DNA from: Mesorhizobium loti
Lineage (GTDB): Bacteria; Pseudomonadota; Alphaproteobacteria; Rhizobiales; Rhizobiaceae
Assembly: GCF_001510895.1 (NCBI RefSeq)
Contig: NZ_LPWA01000112.1
Coordinates: 1 to 64,000, forward strand
Length of the DNA: 64,000 nucleotides
Direction: 5' to 3'
Shown here: piece by piece, positions 18,328 to 27,874 of the stretch
Position numbering within the stretch: position 1 is the stretch's first letter
Layout: every line of letters begins with the position of its first letter
Program-made: the position numbers and the translations under genes
The notes under the pieces: generated by a model
Databases searched by the model: none
Told to the model about the DNA's origin: nothing
What the model saw: only the letters and a program-made list of their open reading frames with translations

Positions 18328-19527
18328 TTAGGCAGCCAAATTGCGAAGCGACCGGAACCCGACCCGAAGCTCTTCCGTGAGGAACTTCGGCTGCTCCCAG
18401 GCAGCGAAATGACCGCCCTTTGGCAGCTTGTTGTAGTGGATGAGATTGGGATAGGCGCGCTCCGCCCAGTTCCGCGGAGTATCGTAGAGCTCGTCCGGGA
18501 AGACGCTCACTGCTGCCGGGACCTGGACGCCCTTGGGGCTAAAGAAGGGCAGCTTGTTCTCCCAATAGAGCCGCGACGAAGAGACGCCCGTGTTGGTCAG
18601 CCAGAACAAAGTGACGTTGTCGAGGACATCGTTCGGCGTCAGGCCTTCCTTCACGCCGTCGAACGCGCGGGCGATGAGCTCCAGGCTGCTCGCGTCGTGG
18701 TCGATCAGGAAGGTCGCAAGGCCGATCGGCGAGTCTGCAAATGCGGCGCCGGTCTGCGGGCGCGAAGCCATCCAGAAGGCGTAGTAGACGTGCTTGTAGA
18801 AGAAAACGAGCTGGTCGTAGGTGCTCTTCTCTTCTGCCGAGAGCCCCGCCGGCGCCGGCGCGCCGCCGAAGGCGGCCCCATCGATTTCGGCCGGGATCGC
18901 GCCGGGCATGTTGGTGTGGATGCCTAGCAGCTCGGGTGGCGCCTGAACGCCGATCAGATCTGTGATCACCGCCCCCCAATCGCCGCCTTGGGCGACGAAG
19001 TGCTTGTAGCCAAGGCGGCGCATCAACGTGGTCCAGGCACGCGCGATCCGTTCGGGGCCCCAGCCGGTCGTGCTCGGCTTGCCGGAGAACCCGTAGCCGG
19101 GCATCGACGGGATCACCACGTGGAAGGCGTCGGCCGCGCTGCCGCCATGGGCGGTGGGGTCGGTGAGCGGCTCGATGATCTTCAGCTGCTCGACCACCGA
19201 GCCCGGCCAGCCGTGCGTCACGATGAGCGGCAACGCGTTTTCATGCTTGGAGCGGACGTGGATGAAATGGATGTCCAGCCCGTCGATTTCGGTGATGAAG
19301 TTCGGGACGGCGTTGAGGCGCGCCTCGACCTTTCGCCAGTCGTAGTCGGTCTGCCAGTATTCGAGCATCTGCTTGATCGTCTTCAGCGGAACGCCCTGAG
19401 AGAAGTCGGAGACGGTCTCCCGGTCGGGCAGCCGGGTCTGCGCCAGGCGCCGTCGCAGGTCGGCAAGGTCGGCGTCCGCTATGTTGATCAGGAAGGGACG
19501 GATGGATTCGGATGTCTTGGTGGTCAT
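18328..19527 (-). CDS. epoxide hydrolase family alpha/beta hydrolase
   Basis: A 399-residue member of the microsomal-type epoxide hydrolase group. An N-terminal EHN-type lid region (residues 8-115) precedes the oxyanion motif HGWPGS at 105-110, nucleophile Asp183 in GGDWGA and catalytic His at about 373 in KGGHFAAWE. It converts epoxides to diols; the substrate is unknown. The start at 19527 has GAGGAGAAC upstream; an in-frame start 69 bases earlier is less likely. It is divergent from the large regulator at 19709, with 181 bp between, so that regulator probably controls it. No secretion signal is seen. Confidence 0.9.
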   Translation of the reverse strand: MTTKTSESIRPFLINIADADLADLRRRLAQTRLPDRETVSDFSQGVPLKTIKQMLEYWQTDYDWRKVEARLNAVPNFITEIDGLDIHFIHVRSKHENALPLIVTHGWPGSVVEQLKIIEPLTDPTAHGGSAADAFHVVIPSMPGYGFSGKPSTTGWGPERIARAWTTLMRRLGYKHFVAQGGDWGAVITDLIGVQAPPELLGIHTNMPGAIPAEIDGAAFGGAPAPAGLSAEEKSTYDQLVFFYKHVYYAFWMASRPQTGAAFADSPIGLATFLIDHDASSLELIARAFDGVKEGLTPNDVLDNVTLFWLTNTGVSSSRLYWENKLPFFSPKGVQVPAAVSVFPDELYDTPRNWAERAYPNLIHYNKLPKGGHFAAWEQPKFLTEELRVGFRSLRNLAA

Positions 19528-19708
19528 TGGTGTTCTCCTCGAGATTTGGTTGGTTTGCGTGGGTGCACTTTCGTGCTGGAAAGGACCTACGCTCATGGCG
19601 CCGAGAACACCCGTTAGGCGCCGTTAGCCGGTGTTAGCTGCTCATAATGCCGGCTCTCGCGGCAGGCATTTGACGCATCGCGGTGCTGCGCTATTAATAG
19701 CCTGCGCC

Positions 19709-22556
19709 ATGGCAACAGCCGTCGATCAGAGCAAGGACCGGTTGTCGTTCGGTCCTTTCCAGCTGCTGGTGAGCGAAAGGCTCCTCACCAGGGAGGGCAC
19801 TCCGATCGACCTCGGTGCGCGCGCTCTCGACCTCTTGATTGCGCTGGTGTCCTCCCCGAACGAAGTTCTCAGCAAAAGGGACCTGATGGCGCGCGTCTGG
19901 CCCGACGTCATCGTCGAGGAAGGCAGCCTGCGCTTTCACATGAACGGCCTGCGCAAGGCGCTGGGCGATGGCAAGGAAGGCGCGCGCTACATCGCCACGC
20001 TCGCCGGCCGGGGTTATTGCTTTGTGGCACCGGTCTCACGGGCGGCGGGACCCGCTGAAGCCAGGCCCGCCGCTCCCCACGGTTTTGCGCATGCCAACCT
20101 TCCCAATCGTCTGAGCCGCATGGTCGGCAGGGAAGACGACATCCTCAGGCTGTCGGCCCAGCTGACCGCGTCGCGCCTCGTCACCATCGTCGGCTCCGGT
20201 GGCGTCGGCAAAACCACCGTCGCGATCGCGGTGGCGCATCATCTGCGCGAGAGCTTTGATGGCGCCGTTCTGTTCGTCGATTTCGGGATGGTGAGCGATG
20301 CCGATCTGGTGGCGCCCGGCGTTGCCTCTATGCTGGGGCTGACGGTCGGCTCCGGCGACGTTCGGCCGAGCCTGATGGCGTATCTTCGCGACAAGCGGAT
20401 CCTGCTGATCCTCGATACGTGCGAGCATCTGGTCGAGGCCGTCGCCGTTCTGGCCGCGGGCATCGTCGAGGCAGCACCAGAGGTCCGCATACTGGCCACC
20501 AGCCGCGAGGCTTTGCGCGCGGACGGCGAGCGCGTCTACAGGCTGCCGGCCCTGCGTTGTCCGCCGGACGATCCGGACATTACGGCCGCAGCCGTCCTGT
20601 CGTTTCCGGCTGCCCAGCTGTTCGTGGAGCGCGCGGCGGCGAGCGGCGCCAACCTGGACATCGGCGCGGCCGAGGCGCGCATCGTCGCCGGCATTTGCCG
20701 CAAGCTCGACGGCGTCGCGCTCGCCGTGGAGCTGGCGGCGCGGCGCGTCGAGACGTGCGGCCTGCCGCAGACCGCGACGTTGCTCGACCAGCATCTCAAG
20801 TTGGAATGGCAGGGTTCGCGCACGGCGCCGCCCCGCCAGAAGACACTGCAAGCCACGCTCGACTGGAGCTTTGGCCTGCTCAGCGAAGCCGAACGCACGG
20901 TGCTGCGCCGGCTCGCGATATTCGTCGGCTATTTCAGCTCGATGCGGCGCTCTATGTCGCAGCCGGCCCGCCGCTCGACCGATCGGCGGTGTTCGCCGCG
21001 ATCGACAGCCTCGTCGCCAAGTCGATGCTGGCGACCGATCCCGCCGGCGCCTCGATGCGCTACCGGCTCCTCGACACGACACGTGATTACGCGCTCGAAC
21101 TGGAGGCTGCGGACGGTGAACGCGCCGAACTGGTCGCCCGCCACGCCACCTGCTACCGGCGCTGGCTGGAGCAGTTCGGGGCTCATTGGCCGGCCTTGTC
21201 CGGCGCGGAACGCGTGCCGCATTTCGTTGCGCTCAACAATGTCCGCGCGGCGCTGGAACGGTGCTTCGGTCCGGCCAGCGATATCGAAATCGGCGTCGCG
21301 CTCGCCGCAGCCGCCGCGCCGGTCTTCCTGTCGATGTCGCTGCTGTCAGAGTGTCATCGCTGGTCGGAGCGCGCCTTGTCCGCGCTCGGCGAGGCTGCTC
21401 GCGGCGGAGCGATCGAGATGCAGCTGCAGGCGGCCCTCGGAGTCTCTTCGATGTATATGCACGGCGGCCAGCAACAGGCGCGCGGGGCCCTGAGCCGAAG
21501 CTTCGAGATCGCCGAGAGCCGCGGCCAGGCCCTCGAACAGCTCAGGATATTGGGCCCCATGACCATGTTCCACCTGCATACCGGTGAGTTCAGAACCTCG
21601 CTTCACTACGCGAGACGCTTTTCGGCCGTTGCCGCAACGGTGCAGGACCCCGCCGTGGTCACATCCGCTTGCTCGATGTTGGGCGATACCTTGTACTTCT
21701 GTGGCGAGCTCGGCAGTGCCCGTGTGGAGCTCGAGGCAGCACTGGCGAGCGGACGGCGGCACAAGCGGACCATGGAAAGCTATCTCGGCGTCGAAGGGAA
21801 AGACCTGGCCGGCGGGATGCTGGCGATGAATTTGTGGTTGCTTGGCCATCCGGCACAAGCCGCCGACCGCGCGCGCCAGACAATCGTCGAAGCCGCGGAG
21901 ATGGATCATTCCTTGACGCTGTGCATCGCATTGTTCTGCGGCGTCGCCGTGTTCCTGTGGAGCGGTGATCTCGCCGGCGTGAAGAACACATTGAATGGCT
22001 GGTCTCGTTTGCGGAGTCTCACTCGCTGACACCTTATGCCGTTGTCGGACGCGGCCTCGCAGGCGAGGTCGCCCTGCGCCGGGGCGAGGTGAAGGCCGGC
22101 GTCGAAACCTTGCAGCAATGTCGCGAAACGCTCCATGCGGCTAGGCACGAGGTGTTCACGACCACACTTGATCTCTCGCTCGTTTCGGGGCTGGCGGCCG
22201 TCGGTCGGTTTGACGAAGCCATTGCATGCGTCGACAGGACCATCGAGCGGGTGGAGGCGAACGGTAGCCTTTGCTGGATGCCGGAGCTGCTGCGCATCCG
22301 GGGAGAGATCCTGGAGAAGATCACGGATGAGAGGGGGGCCGAAGCAGCGTACTGTCGCTCGATCGAAATAGCCGACCAGCAGTCGGCGTTGTCCTGGCGG
22401 CTGCGCGCTTCGATGAGCCTCGCCCGGCTGCAAGCTCGACAAGATCGGAGCGATGAAGCTCGGCAAGGGCTTGCTGAAACCTATGCTCGATTCAGCGAGG
22501 GGTTCGAAACGACAGATTTGAAGGCTGCCCGACTTCTGTTGGCAACGATCGGCTAA
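19709..22556 (+). CDS. winged-helix/NB-ARC-type transcriptional regulator, two frameshifts
   Basis: A large regulator. An OmpR-type winged helix (residues about 10-108, FGPFQLLVSERLL to GRGYCFVAPV) precedes a STAND/NB-ARC-like ATPase with Walker A VGSGGVGKTT and Walker B ILLILDTCEHL, then a helical TPR-like C-terminal half. The frame shifts near 20932 (TATTTCAG, one T short) and near 21988. Adding one base at each restores a continuous 949-residue protein ending AARLLLATIG. Such proteins usually sense a ligand through the C-terminal part. It is divergent from the epoxide hydrolase gene. Confidence 0.82.
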
Positions 22557-22822
22557 CCTGCCATCAGTTCGGTGTCGCGCTGGCTCTGTCAACTTCTATC
22601 GAATTTGGACGAGCGCTATTGCGCCTCCGAGGCGGCCGCTCGCTGCGGAAGATCTGCATGTCCTCCGTTGGTCGCTTGGCAGCTTTCAGGCTTATTTCAA
22701 TTGTTCGACGATAGTCGTCACGATGGCCGCTTTTGGCGTTACTTGCTCGTTCTGATGAGCGACCGCGTCCTCCACTCAGAGCAGGAGCTCTCGGCGGAGG
22801 ACGCCTCAGCATAACTCCTGAC

Positions 22823-23461
22823 TCACAACGATCTCAGAAAGGCCATGAGATCCTTGTCCTCCTTCCATGAGCGAGGGGGTCGTGGCTGACCGACTTCGCA
22901 AAGAGCCACGGCGTTGGCTTTCAGCGTGAGGTCAATTTCGGCATAGATGTTGGTGGTGCTGATCGAGACGTGGCCGAGCCAGGCGCGGATGGTATTGATG
23001 TCCACGCCAGCGAGAACGAGGTGGCAGGCTGTCGTATGGCGGATCACATGCGGGGTTATCGTTCTGTCAGCCAGTTCCGACACCCGGGCCGCGCAACGCT
23101 CGATCATGCGATAGACCCCGAAGCGGGTAAAAGGCGTTCCGAGCCTGCTGACAAATACGGCGTCATCGAACGAGCGACCAAGGATCTCGACTGCCAGAAC
23201 TCGTTCGGTTTCCGGCCACAGTGGGCACTGGCGCGTCTTGCCGCCCTTCCCGTGCAGGGTGGCAAGATCGTGACCGCTATTCCCGCTCCCGATCTGCAGG
23301 TCGCGCACCTTCAACTGCGTGGCCTCGGAGACACGCGCCCCGGTGTTGTAGAGAAAGAGCAGAAGGGCGTATTCGGTGCGGCCGCGCTTGGTCTTGCGGT
23401 CGGGCACGGCGAGCATCGCCTCAATTTCCGCCCTGGTCAGCCATCCGATCGGTGGCGACAT
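22823..23461 (-). pseudogene. truncated tyrosine recombinase (catalytic domain only)
   Basis: A 212-residue frame contains a complete catalytic domain of XerC/D-like recombinases: FLYNTGARVSEATQLKV with the first Arg, then HVIRHTTACHL and AWLGHVSISTTNIYAEID with the Tyr. The N-terminal core-binding domain of about 110 residues that this family carries is missing, and upstream DNA does not encode it. It is a likely remnant of a transposon or island recombinase and marks the boundary between cargo and the mobilisation block. Confidence 0.7.
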
Positions 23462-23547
23462 GGCATGCCGCTGTCCTTGTGCTCATGGTGTTTCCTTCGT
23501 CGGGAAAGGACCGGCCCACGGCCTTCCAGAGGGCGATCGGGCGACGG

Positions 23548-23730
23548 CCGGTCCGGACCGGCAATGGCTTCGCCCGGCTATTTTCCGGCGGCCCTTTTCC
23601 ACCCCATGCGGCGAGCCGCATGGGACCCCGTCTTCGGGCCTTTCCATCGCCAAGCAAAATAGCCGGGCTTCGCCATCCTCCACTCCGTTCCGGCCCTGCG
23701 CTGATGCTGCGGGTGCAAGTCCGGACCGGC
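23548..23730. repeat. composite of inverted and direct repeats upstream of the mobilisation genes
   Basis: Three nested elements are visible. A 13-bp inverted repeat, GCCCGGCTATTTT (23572-23584) with AAAATAGCCGGGC (23656-23668), encloses a 10-bp hairpin CCCATGCGGC/GCCGCATGGG (23603-23624, 2-base loop). GTCCGGACCGGC occurs directly repeated at 23551 and 23719. No gene is seen in 23462-23791. A structured RNA, leader or origin function is possible. Confidence 0.55.
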
Positions 23731-23791
23731 TGTCGCCTTCGTCGCCATGAAGGCCGCGATGGGCGCGGCCAATCCGCCGAAGGAAGCCGCC

Positions 23792-24352
23792 ATGAGCAAC
23801 CAGCACGACACCGACTTCGGACCGCAACACGCATCGTCCCCAACTGATCACGTCCTCCAGGAACTGCAGCTCTACGGTTACCGTCCGTTCGAAGACGAAC
23901 CAGATCCGCGACCGCTTCCGGAGGGTCACGTAATTGCAGCCAGCATCGCCGACATTTTCGATGCCCTGGTAGTGGCGCTGTCCGACACGCGCCTCGAGCC
24001 CGACCTCGAGGAACTGCTTTGGGGCACGGTAAACCTCTTCCATCGCGCAACCGATCGGATCGAACGCGAACTCGATGACAACGAACTCGCTCAGCGGCGC
24101 CTGCAACGCGAACAGGACGGCTCCGAGGTCAAATCCGTGGAGCTGGTGCGCCGGCGATCGCCTTCGGCCTGTCGATCACCATCGAGACCGCAATGGTGCG
24201 GGCTCGAGACAGACAGGATCAAGGAGAACCACAATGGCTTCCATCGGCACCTTCAAGAAGTCCGGCAACAACGAGTTCACTGGCGAAATCGTCACGCTCA
24301 GCGTCCAGGCCCGCGGCGTCCGCATCGTCCCCGAAAACCGAGCCAACGGTGA
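23792..24352 (+). pseudogene. truncated DUF2493-type ICE protein
   Basis: From MSNQHDTDFGPQ to GSEVKSVEL (about 119 residues, to roughly 24146) this matches the N-terminal part of the DUF2493 proteins common in rhizobial elements, which are about 300 residues long. After that the frame reads unrelated Arg-rich sequence and overlaps the DUF736 gene, so the DUF2493 (Rossmann-like, GGSPKGAE) part is lost by deletion. AAGGAAG precedes the ATG. Another frame in the scar reads AFGLSITIETAMVRARD, perhaps the end of a different lost gene. Confidence 0.6.
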
Positions 24353-24560
24353 GAACGCCCCCAGTCACCGGGTCTTCGTCGGCCGAGTAGAGATCGGCGC
24401 CGCCTGGGCCAAGCAATCCAACGAGGGCCGCAACTATCTGGGTCTCAAGCTCGACGATCCGAGCTTCACCGCCCCGATCTTCGCAAACCTGTTCGACGAC
24501 GAAGACGGTGAGGGCCACAGCCTGATCTGGTCCCGCCCGAGCCGCCGCAACAAAGAATAG
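24234..24560 (+). CDS. DUF736 protein, copy 1
   Basis: A 108-residue DUF736 protein (MASIGTFKKSGNNEFTGEI, then RIVPENRANGENAPSHRVF and EIGAAWAKQSNEGRNYLGLKLDDPSF). The family is abundant in rhizobial plasmids and ICEs; its function is not established. AAGGAG lies 7 bases before the ATG at 24234; a longer frame upstream is not homologous. A strong stem-loop follows directly. Confidence 0.9.
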   Translation: MASIGTFKKSGNNEFTGEIVTLSVQARGVRIVPENRANGENAPSHRVFVGRVEIGAAWAKQSNEGRNYLGLKLDDPSFTAPIFANLFDDEDGEGHSLIWSRPSRRNKE

Positions 24561-24573
24561 GAGGCAAATAAAA

Positions 24574-24601
24574 GGCTCCGCCCGGCCAACCGGGCGGAGC
24601 C
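24574..24601. terminator. 12-bp perfect stem-loop after DUF736
   Basis: GGCTCCGCCCGG and CCGGGCGGAGCC pair around a 4-base loop, 13 bases after the DUF736 stop. The T-run follows only when read on the minus strand (TTTTATTTG), so termination may work best in that direction, but the stem is strong both ways. Confidence 0.7.
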
Positions 24602-24745
24602 TCAAGTGACCCGCTGCAGTGGTAGCGCGGGCAGCCGGAGCGATGCCAGCACAGCATCGCGCAATGCTCATTGATCTCCTCCACCGCTGGGGTGACATCT
24701 GTAAGGATCGTGTTTTAGGTCTCGCATGTTGGGGAAGTGCAAATC

Positions 24746-25000
24746 ATGATCGAGCCGTTCGACGACACCGCTCCCACGGGGGACGAACTCACAGACTATG
24801 ACCGCAGCCACATCAAGCTCTACATGCGCTTGTTCGACGCCGATGCCGACGGTGCTGATTGGCGTGAGGTGGTCAAAGTTCTGTTCGGGATCGACCCGGC
24901 AAAGGAGCCGCAGCGCGCTCGACATGTCCACGATACCCACTTGGCGCGGGCGCGCTGGATGACGCGCACTGGCTACCGCCACCTTCTGCGCCAAAAATGA
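24746..25000 (+). CDS. small DUF2285-family protein
   Basis: An 84-residue protein (DELTDYDRSHIKLYMRLFDADADGADWREV, then LFGIDPAKEPQRARHVHDTHLARARWM) matching the short DUF2285-domain proteins of rhizobial elements. These resemble DNA-binding proteins of conjugation modules. The ATG at 24746 with GGGGAAG upstream is preferred over GTG at 24737. Confidence 0.8.
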   Translation: MIEPFDDTAPTGDELTDYDRSHIKLYMRLFDADADGADWREVVKVLFGIDPAKEPQRARHVHDTHLARARWMTRTGYRHLLRQK

Positions 25001-25130
25001 CACCCTCGCGAATATTTCCAGGAGTGATGCTTTTTCAGCATTACGCGATGCGTCTTAGGGGCCTTCCGCCAGTCGCCAGAGTCGGGAATCGATTCGTGCA
25101 CAACTTGCAGTTTTAGCGAGGAGCTGCACG

Positions 25131-25896
25131 ATGAAGCCCGACACGTCGCATTGGCGAGACAACAGCAGCTACGACTTCTTCGACGACTTGCCGGTCGAAG
25201 GCCTGGCTTGGGAGTGTCTGCGCCGCTCAGACTCCTACCAACGGCACTATCTGACCCTTGTGCGCGAGGGGATTGAAAGAGATCCCTTCCCAACCGAAGC
25301 ACAGAAACGCTGGGGGTTGCGATTTCGCGGCCCGACCCGACTTGTCCGCATTGATGCAAGACGTTTTGTGGTCACCTCTGGCCAACCCTGCGGTGATGAC
25401 CCTCATGGCATCGCCAGATTTCCTGTCAGGCGAATCTTCCACATCGCCCGTTGAGGTTGGCAAACAGCACGAGAGCCCACAGGGATTTCATGCCATCCGC
25501 GATAGTGGGATCGCGACACAGCTGCTTCTCCTTCCCGGGAGCGCGGCGAGCCGTTCCCTCACGGCCTTGATCCCGCTCGATTCCCAGGCGCTCGGACGGG
25601 TCGAGGCCCTCGTCCGTTTCTGGCGCTCCTGTCACGGCCGGCCCGTGCCGCCGGATACACGAATGACCAATCAGCAAAGGCGCCGCCTGCGCCTCATGAT
25701 GCAGGCCGCCGATGGCCGCAAGAACGGCGCCAGCTACCGTGAAATCGCGACCGCTTTCTATGGGACAGGGCGTGTTGCCTCCAATCCGTGGAAAACATCG
25801 TCCCTTCGCGACACCGTGATCGGTCTCGTCAAGGGCGGCGGTGCCATGATTTCCGGTGGTTATCTGCAACTCTTGCGCCACCGCAAGCGGGCTTAG
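25131..25896 (+). CDS. DUF6499/DUF2285 transcriptional-regulator-type protein, frameshifted
   Basis: The N-terminal part (HWRDNSSYDFFDDLPVEGLAWECLRRS to AQKRWGLRFRG) is the DUF6499 type. The C-terminal part (RPDLSALMQDVLWSP to DTVIGLVKGGGAMISGGYLQLLRHR) is the DUF2285 type. They are in different frames, and removal of one base in the C-run near 25330-25333 joins them into a 254-residue protein, the usual length. It is probably a DNA-binding regulator of the transfer module. This is the only one-base gain among the frame errors in the window. Confidence 0.8.
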
Positions 25897-26024
25897 CGCC
25901 CTGGGGTGGCAATATCAGGCCCCCCAATCTTCCCCATCCCTCACGAAGCCTCCTTTCCGCCACCGTGATCGCCGTCCGCCGCTGAGCGCCAGCGGTTCAC
26001 CGAAGCCCCACGGAGGCCCGACAA

Positions 26025-26306
26025 ATGCGACCTGATCTAGCCGTTTTGCCGCCGCGCTTTCTGCGCACCAAGGAAGCTGCCGAGTTCCTCAGCCTGTCAT
26101 CGCGCACGCTCGAAAAACACCGCACTTACGGCACGGGTCCCGCCTACCGCAAACTTGGCGGCCGCGTCGTCTATGCCGTTGACGACCTCCAGGCCTGGGC
26201 TCAGCGCGGCGCGGTGACTTCGACTTCCGACCCTCGTGGTTCCGTGCTTCCCGCCAAGCGCCATCCGCCGGCGGCTTCCACACCGACCGGGCGCTACGTG
26301 CGCTGA
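26025..26306 (+). CDS. AlpA/excisionase-like HTH protein
   Basis: A 93-residue protein with a MerR/excisionase-type helix-turn-helix at about residues 10-58: FLRTKEAAEFLSLSSRTLEKH, then GPAYRKLGGRVVYAVDDLQAW. The C-terminus is a Pro/Ser-rich tail. CGGAGG lies 8 bases before the ATG. It precedes DUF2840 and traF, its standard place in rhizobial elements. It is likely a regulator of excision or transfer genes. Confidence 0.85.
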   Translation: MRPDLAVLPPRFLRTKEAAEFLSLSSRTLEKHRTYGTGPAYRKLGGRVVYAVDDLQAWAQRGAVTSTSDPRGSVLPAKRHPPAASTPTGRYVR

Positions 26307-26406
26307 GCTTCGAGAGTGATGCAAAGGCGCCTCTCATGCTCACGCAGGCGCATCCACCACCAACCACGCATCGCAGTTGCTTTCCGCAAGATCAGGAGAC
26401 AGGCCA

Positions 26407-26925
26407 ATGGGCACTGTCGTTGACTTCCCTTCAGGCCGATCGGCACCAGGCGCTATTGCCGGCGAAGGCTTAACTCATGTCGAACTGACTTGGGTCGAGA
26501 AAAAGATCGAGTACTGGATCCGCTTCGGTTCGGTCGCTCGGGAGAAGGTGATCGATCGCCGCCGACGCATTGTCTCCTTTCGTCCCGGTGACATCTTCGC
26601 CTTTGTCCGATGGGCAGCAAATGACTTCGACACGATCATCTCCCGCGTTGATATCGTGCGCGCGGTCGCCGAGGGCGAAGCCCATCAGACGCTGCCTTTC
26701 GTGCGGCCCGGCGGTGCCATTTTGCTCACGGCTCAAGACCGGCCCAAGGTCGAGCACGTGCTGCAGACGATCGATGGCATCGAGCAACTCGGCATCGATC
26801 CGGCAACAGTCTCGCCCGATCACTGGCGACACGTCCACAACCGAATGACGGTTGGGCAGGCGCCTCGTACTTATACGCTGGATCTTCACCGAGCCTACCT
26901 CCTGCGTCGGCGGATCCAGCCATGA
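26407..26925 (+). CDS. DUF2840 protein
   Basis: A 172-residue DUF2840 protein (LTHVELTWVEKKIEYWIRFG, RPGDIFAFVRWAANDF, DHWRHVHNRMTVG). Function is unknown, but it is almost always next to traF in alphaproteobacterial conjugative elements. The ATG at 26407 has CAGGAGA upstream. Its stop overlaps the traF start. A ParA-like gene often found nearby in relatives is absent. Confidence 0.85.
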   Translation: MGTVVDFPSGRSAPGAIAGEGLTHVELTWVEKKIEYWIRFGSVAREKVIDRRRRIVSFRPGDIFAFVRWAANDFDTIISRVDIVRAVAEGEAHQTLPFVRPGGAILLTAQDRPKVEHVLQTIDGIEQLGIDPATVSPDHWRHVHNRMTVGQAPRTYTLDLHRAYLLRRRIQP

Positions 26926-27467
26926 TGCGGTCACCGATTGTCCTCGTGGCAGCATTGGCGGCAATGGGAGCGCTCTACCCAGTCCTCAAGCCAGTGCCGT
27001 CGAAGTTTGTCTGGAACGCGTCGGCCAGCGCACCGATCGGCCTCTATCGGATCGATGCCAAGGGACCGTTCGGAGCCGACGACCTCGTCGCCGTCGAGCC
27101 GCCTGAAACGCTTACAACGTTCCTGGCTGACCGCGGCTACCTGCCGAAGGGCGTGCTGCTTTTGAAGCATATCCTTGCAGCCTCCGGTCAAACCGTTTGC
27201 CGGAACAAGCTCACGATTTCGGTCGATGGCGGTGCCGTAGGCGTTGCGCTTGAGCACGATCGCGTCGGCCGCGGCCTGCCGACCTGGCAGGGCTGTCTAC
27301 GCATTCCGGTCGGCGCCGTTTTCCTCATGAACCGCCGGGTCCGCGACAGCCTCGATGGCCGCTACTTCGGCCTCATCTCCACCGATCACATCATTGGCCG
27401 CGCGGTCTCGCTGTGGACCGACGAGCAGGGCGACGGCCGCTTCCAGTGGCGCGCACGAACGCGGTGA
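26922..27467 (+). CDS. traF: S26-family signal peptidase TraF
   Basis: TraF peptidases mature and cyclise the TrbC pilin. The 181-residue protein has an N-terminal membrane helix (about residues 4-22), the catalytic Ser box NASASAPIGLYRI, and the Lys box GVLLLKHILAASGQTVC. The C-terminal boxes are PVGAVFLMN and SLDGRYFGLIS. The ATG overlaps the DUF2840 stop by four bases. Its substrate trbC lies in the separated trb operon, so both blocks are needed for one pilus. Confidence 0.92.
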   Translation: MMRSPIVLVAALAAMGALYPVLKPVPSKFVWNASASAPIGLYRIDAKGPFGADDLVAVEPPETLTTFLADRGYLPKGVLLLKHILAASGQTVCRNKLTISVDGGAVGVALEHDRVGRGLPTWQGCLRIPVGAVFLMNRRVRDSLDGRYFGLISTDHIIGRAVSLWTDEQGDGRFQWRARTR

Positions 27468-27535
27468 GCGCACCACCGGCGGCGCCTTCTCGTGCCGCCC
27501 GATCGTCACCGCGCATCAAAGACAGGAGAAAGCAC

Positions 27536-27871
27536 ATGCCACAGATCGGAGAATTCATCCGCCATCAGACCGGTTATTCTGGACGAATCCAGACGCTCAA
27601 TCTCAACCTTGAGGTCGCGATCGTCGCGACCGAGGCGAGCGATGCGGACAATGCACCCGACTATCGGGTGCATGCCGACAGCGAAGACGGCAGCACGATC
27701 GGGGCCGGTTGGAAACACTCCAGCGAGAAGGCCGGCGAGTTCGTATCACTGCAGATAGACGACCCGACTTTCGCGCAGCCGATCCGCGCTTATCTGTTTC
27801 AGAACGGCGACGACAAGAAGTCCTGGTCATTGCAATGGTCGCGCCAGCGCGACCGCGCCGAGAAGGACTGA
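27536..27871 (+). CDS. DUF736 protein, copy 2
   Basis: A 111-residue DUF736 protein (IGEFIRHQTGYSGRIQTLNLNLE, then ADNAPDYRVHADSEDGSTIGAGWKHSSEKAGEFVSLQIDDP). It is diverged from copy 1 at 24234 and is therefore an old paralogue, not a recent duplication. GGAGAAAG precedes the ATG. It sits between traF and the lytic transglycosylase gene with only 3 bases to the latter. Confidence 0.9.
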   Translation: MPQIGEFIRHQTGYSGRIQTLNLNLEVAIVATEASDADNAPDYRVHADSEDGSTIGAGWKHSSEKAGEFVSLQIDDPTFAQPIRAYLFQNGDDKKSWSLQWSRQRDRAEKD

Positions 27872-27874
27872 GCG

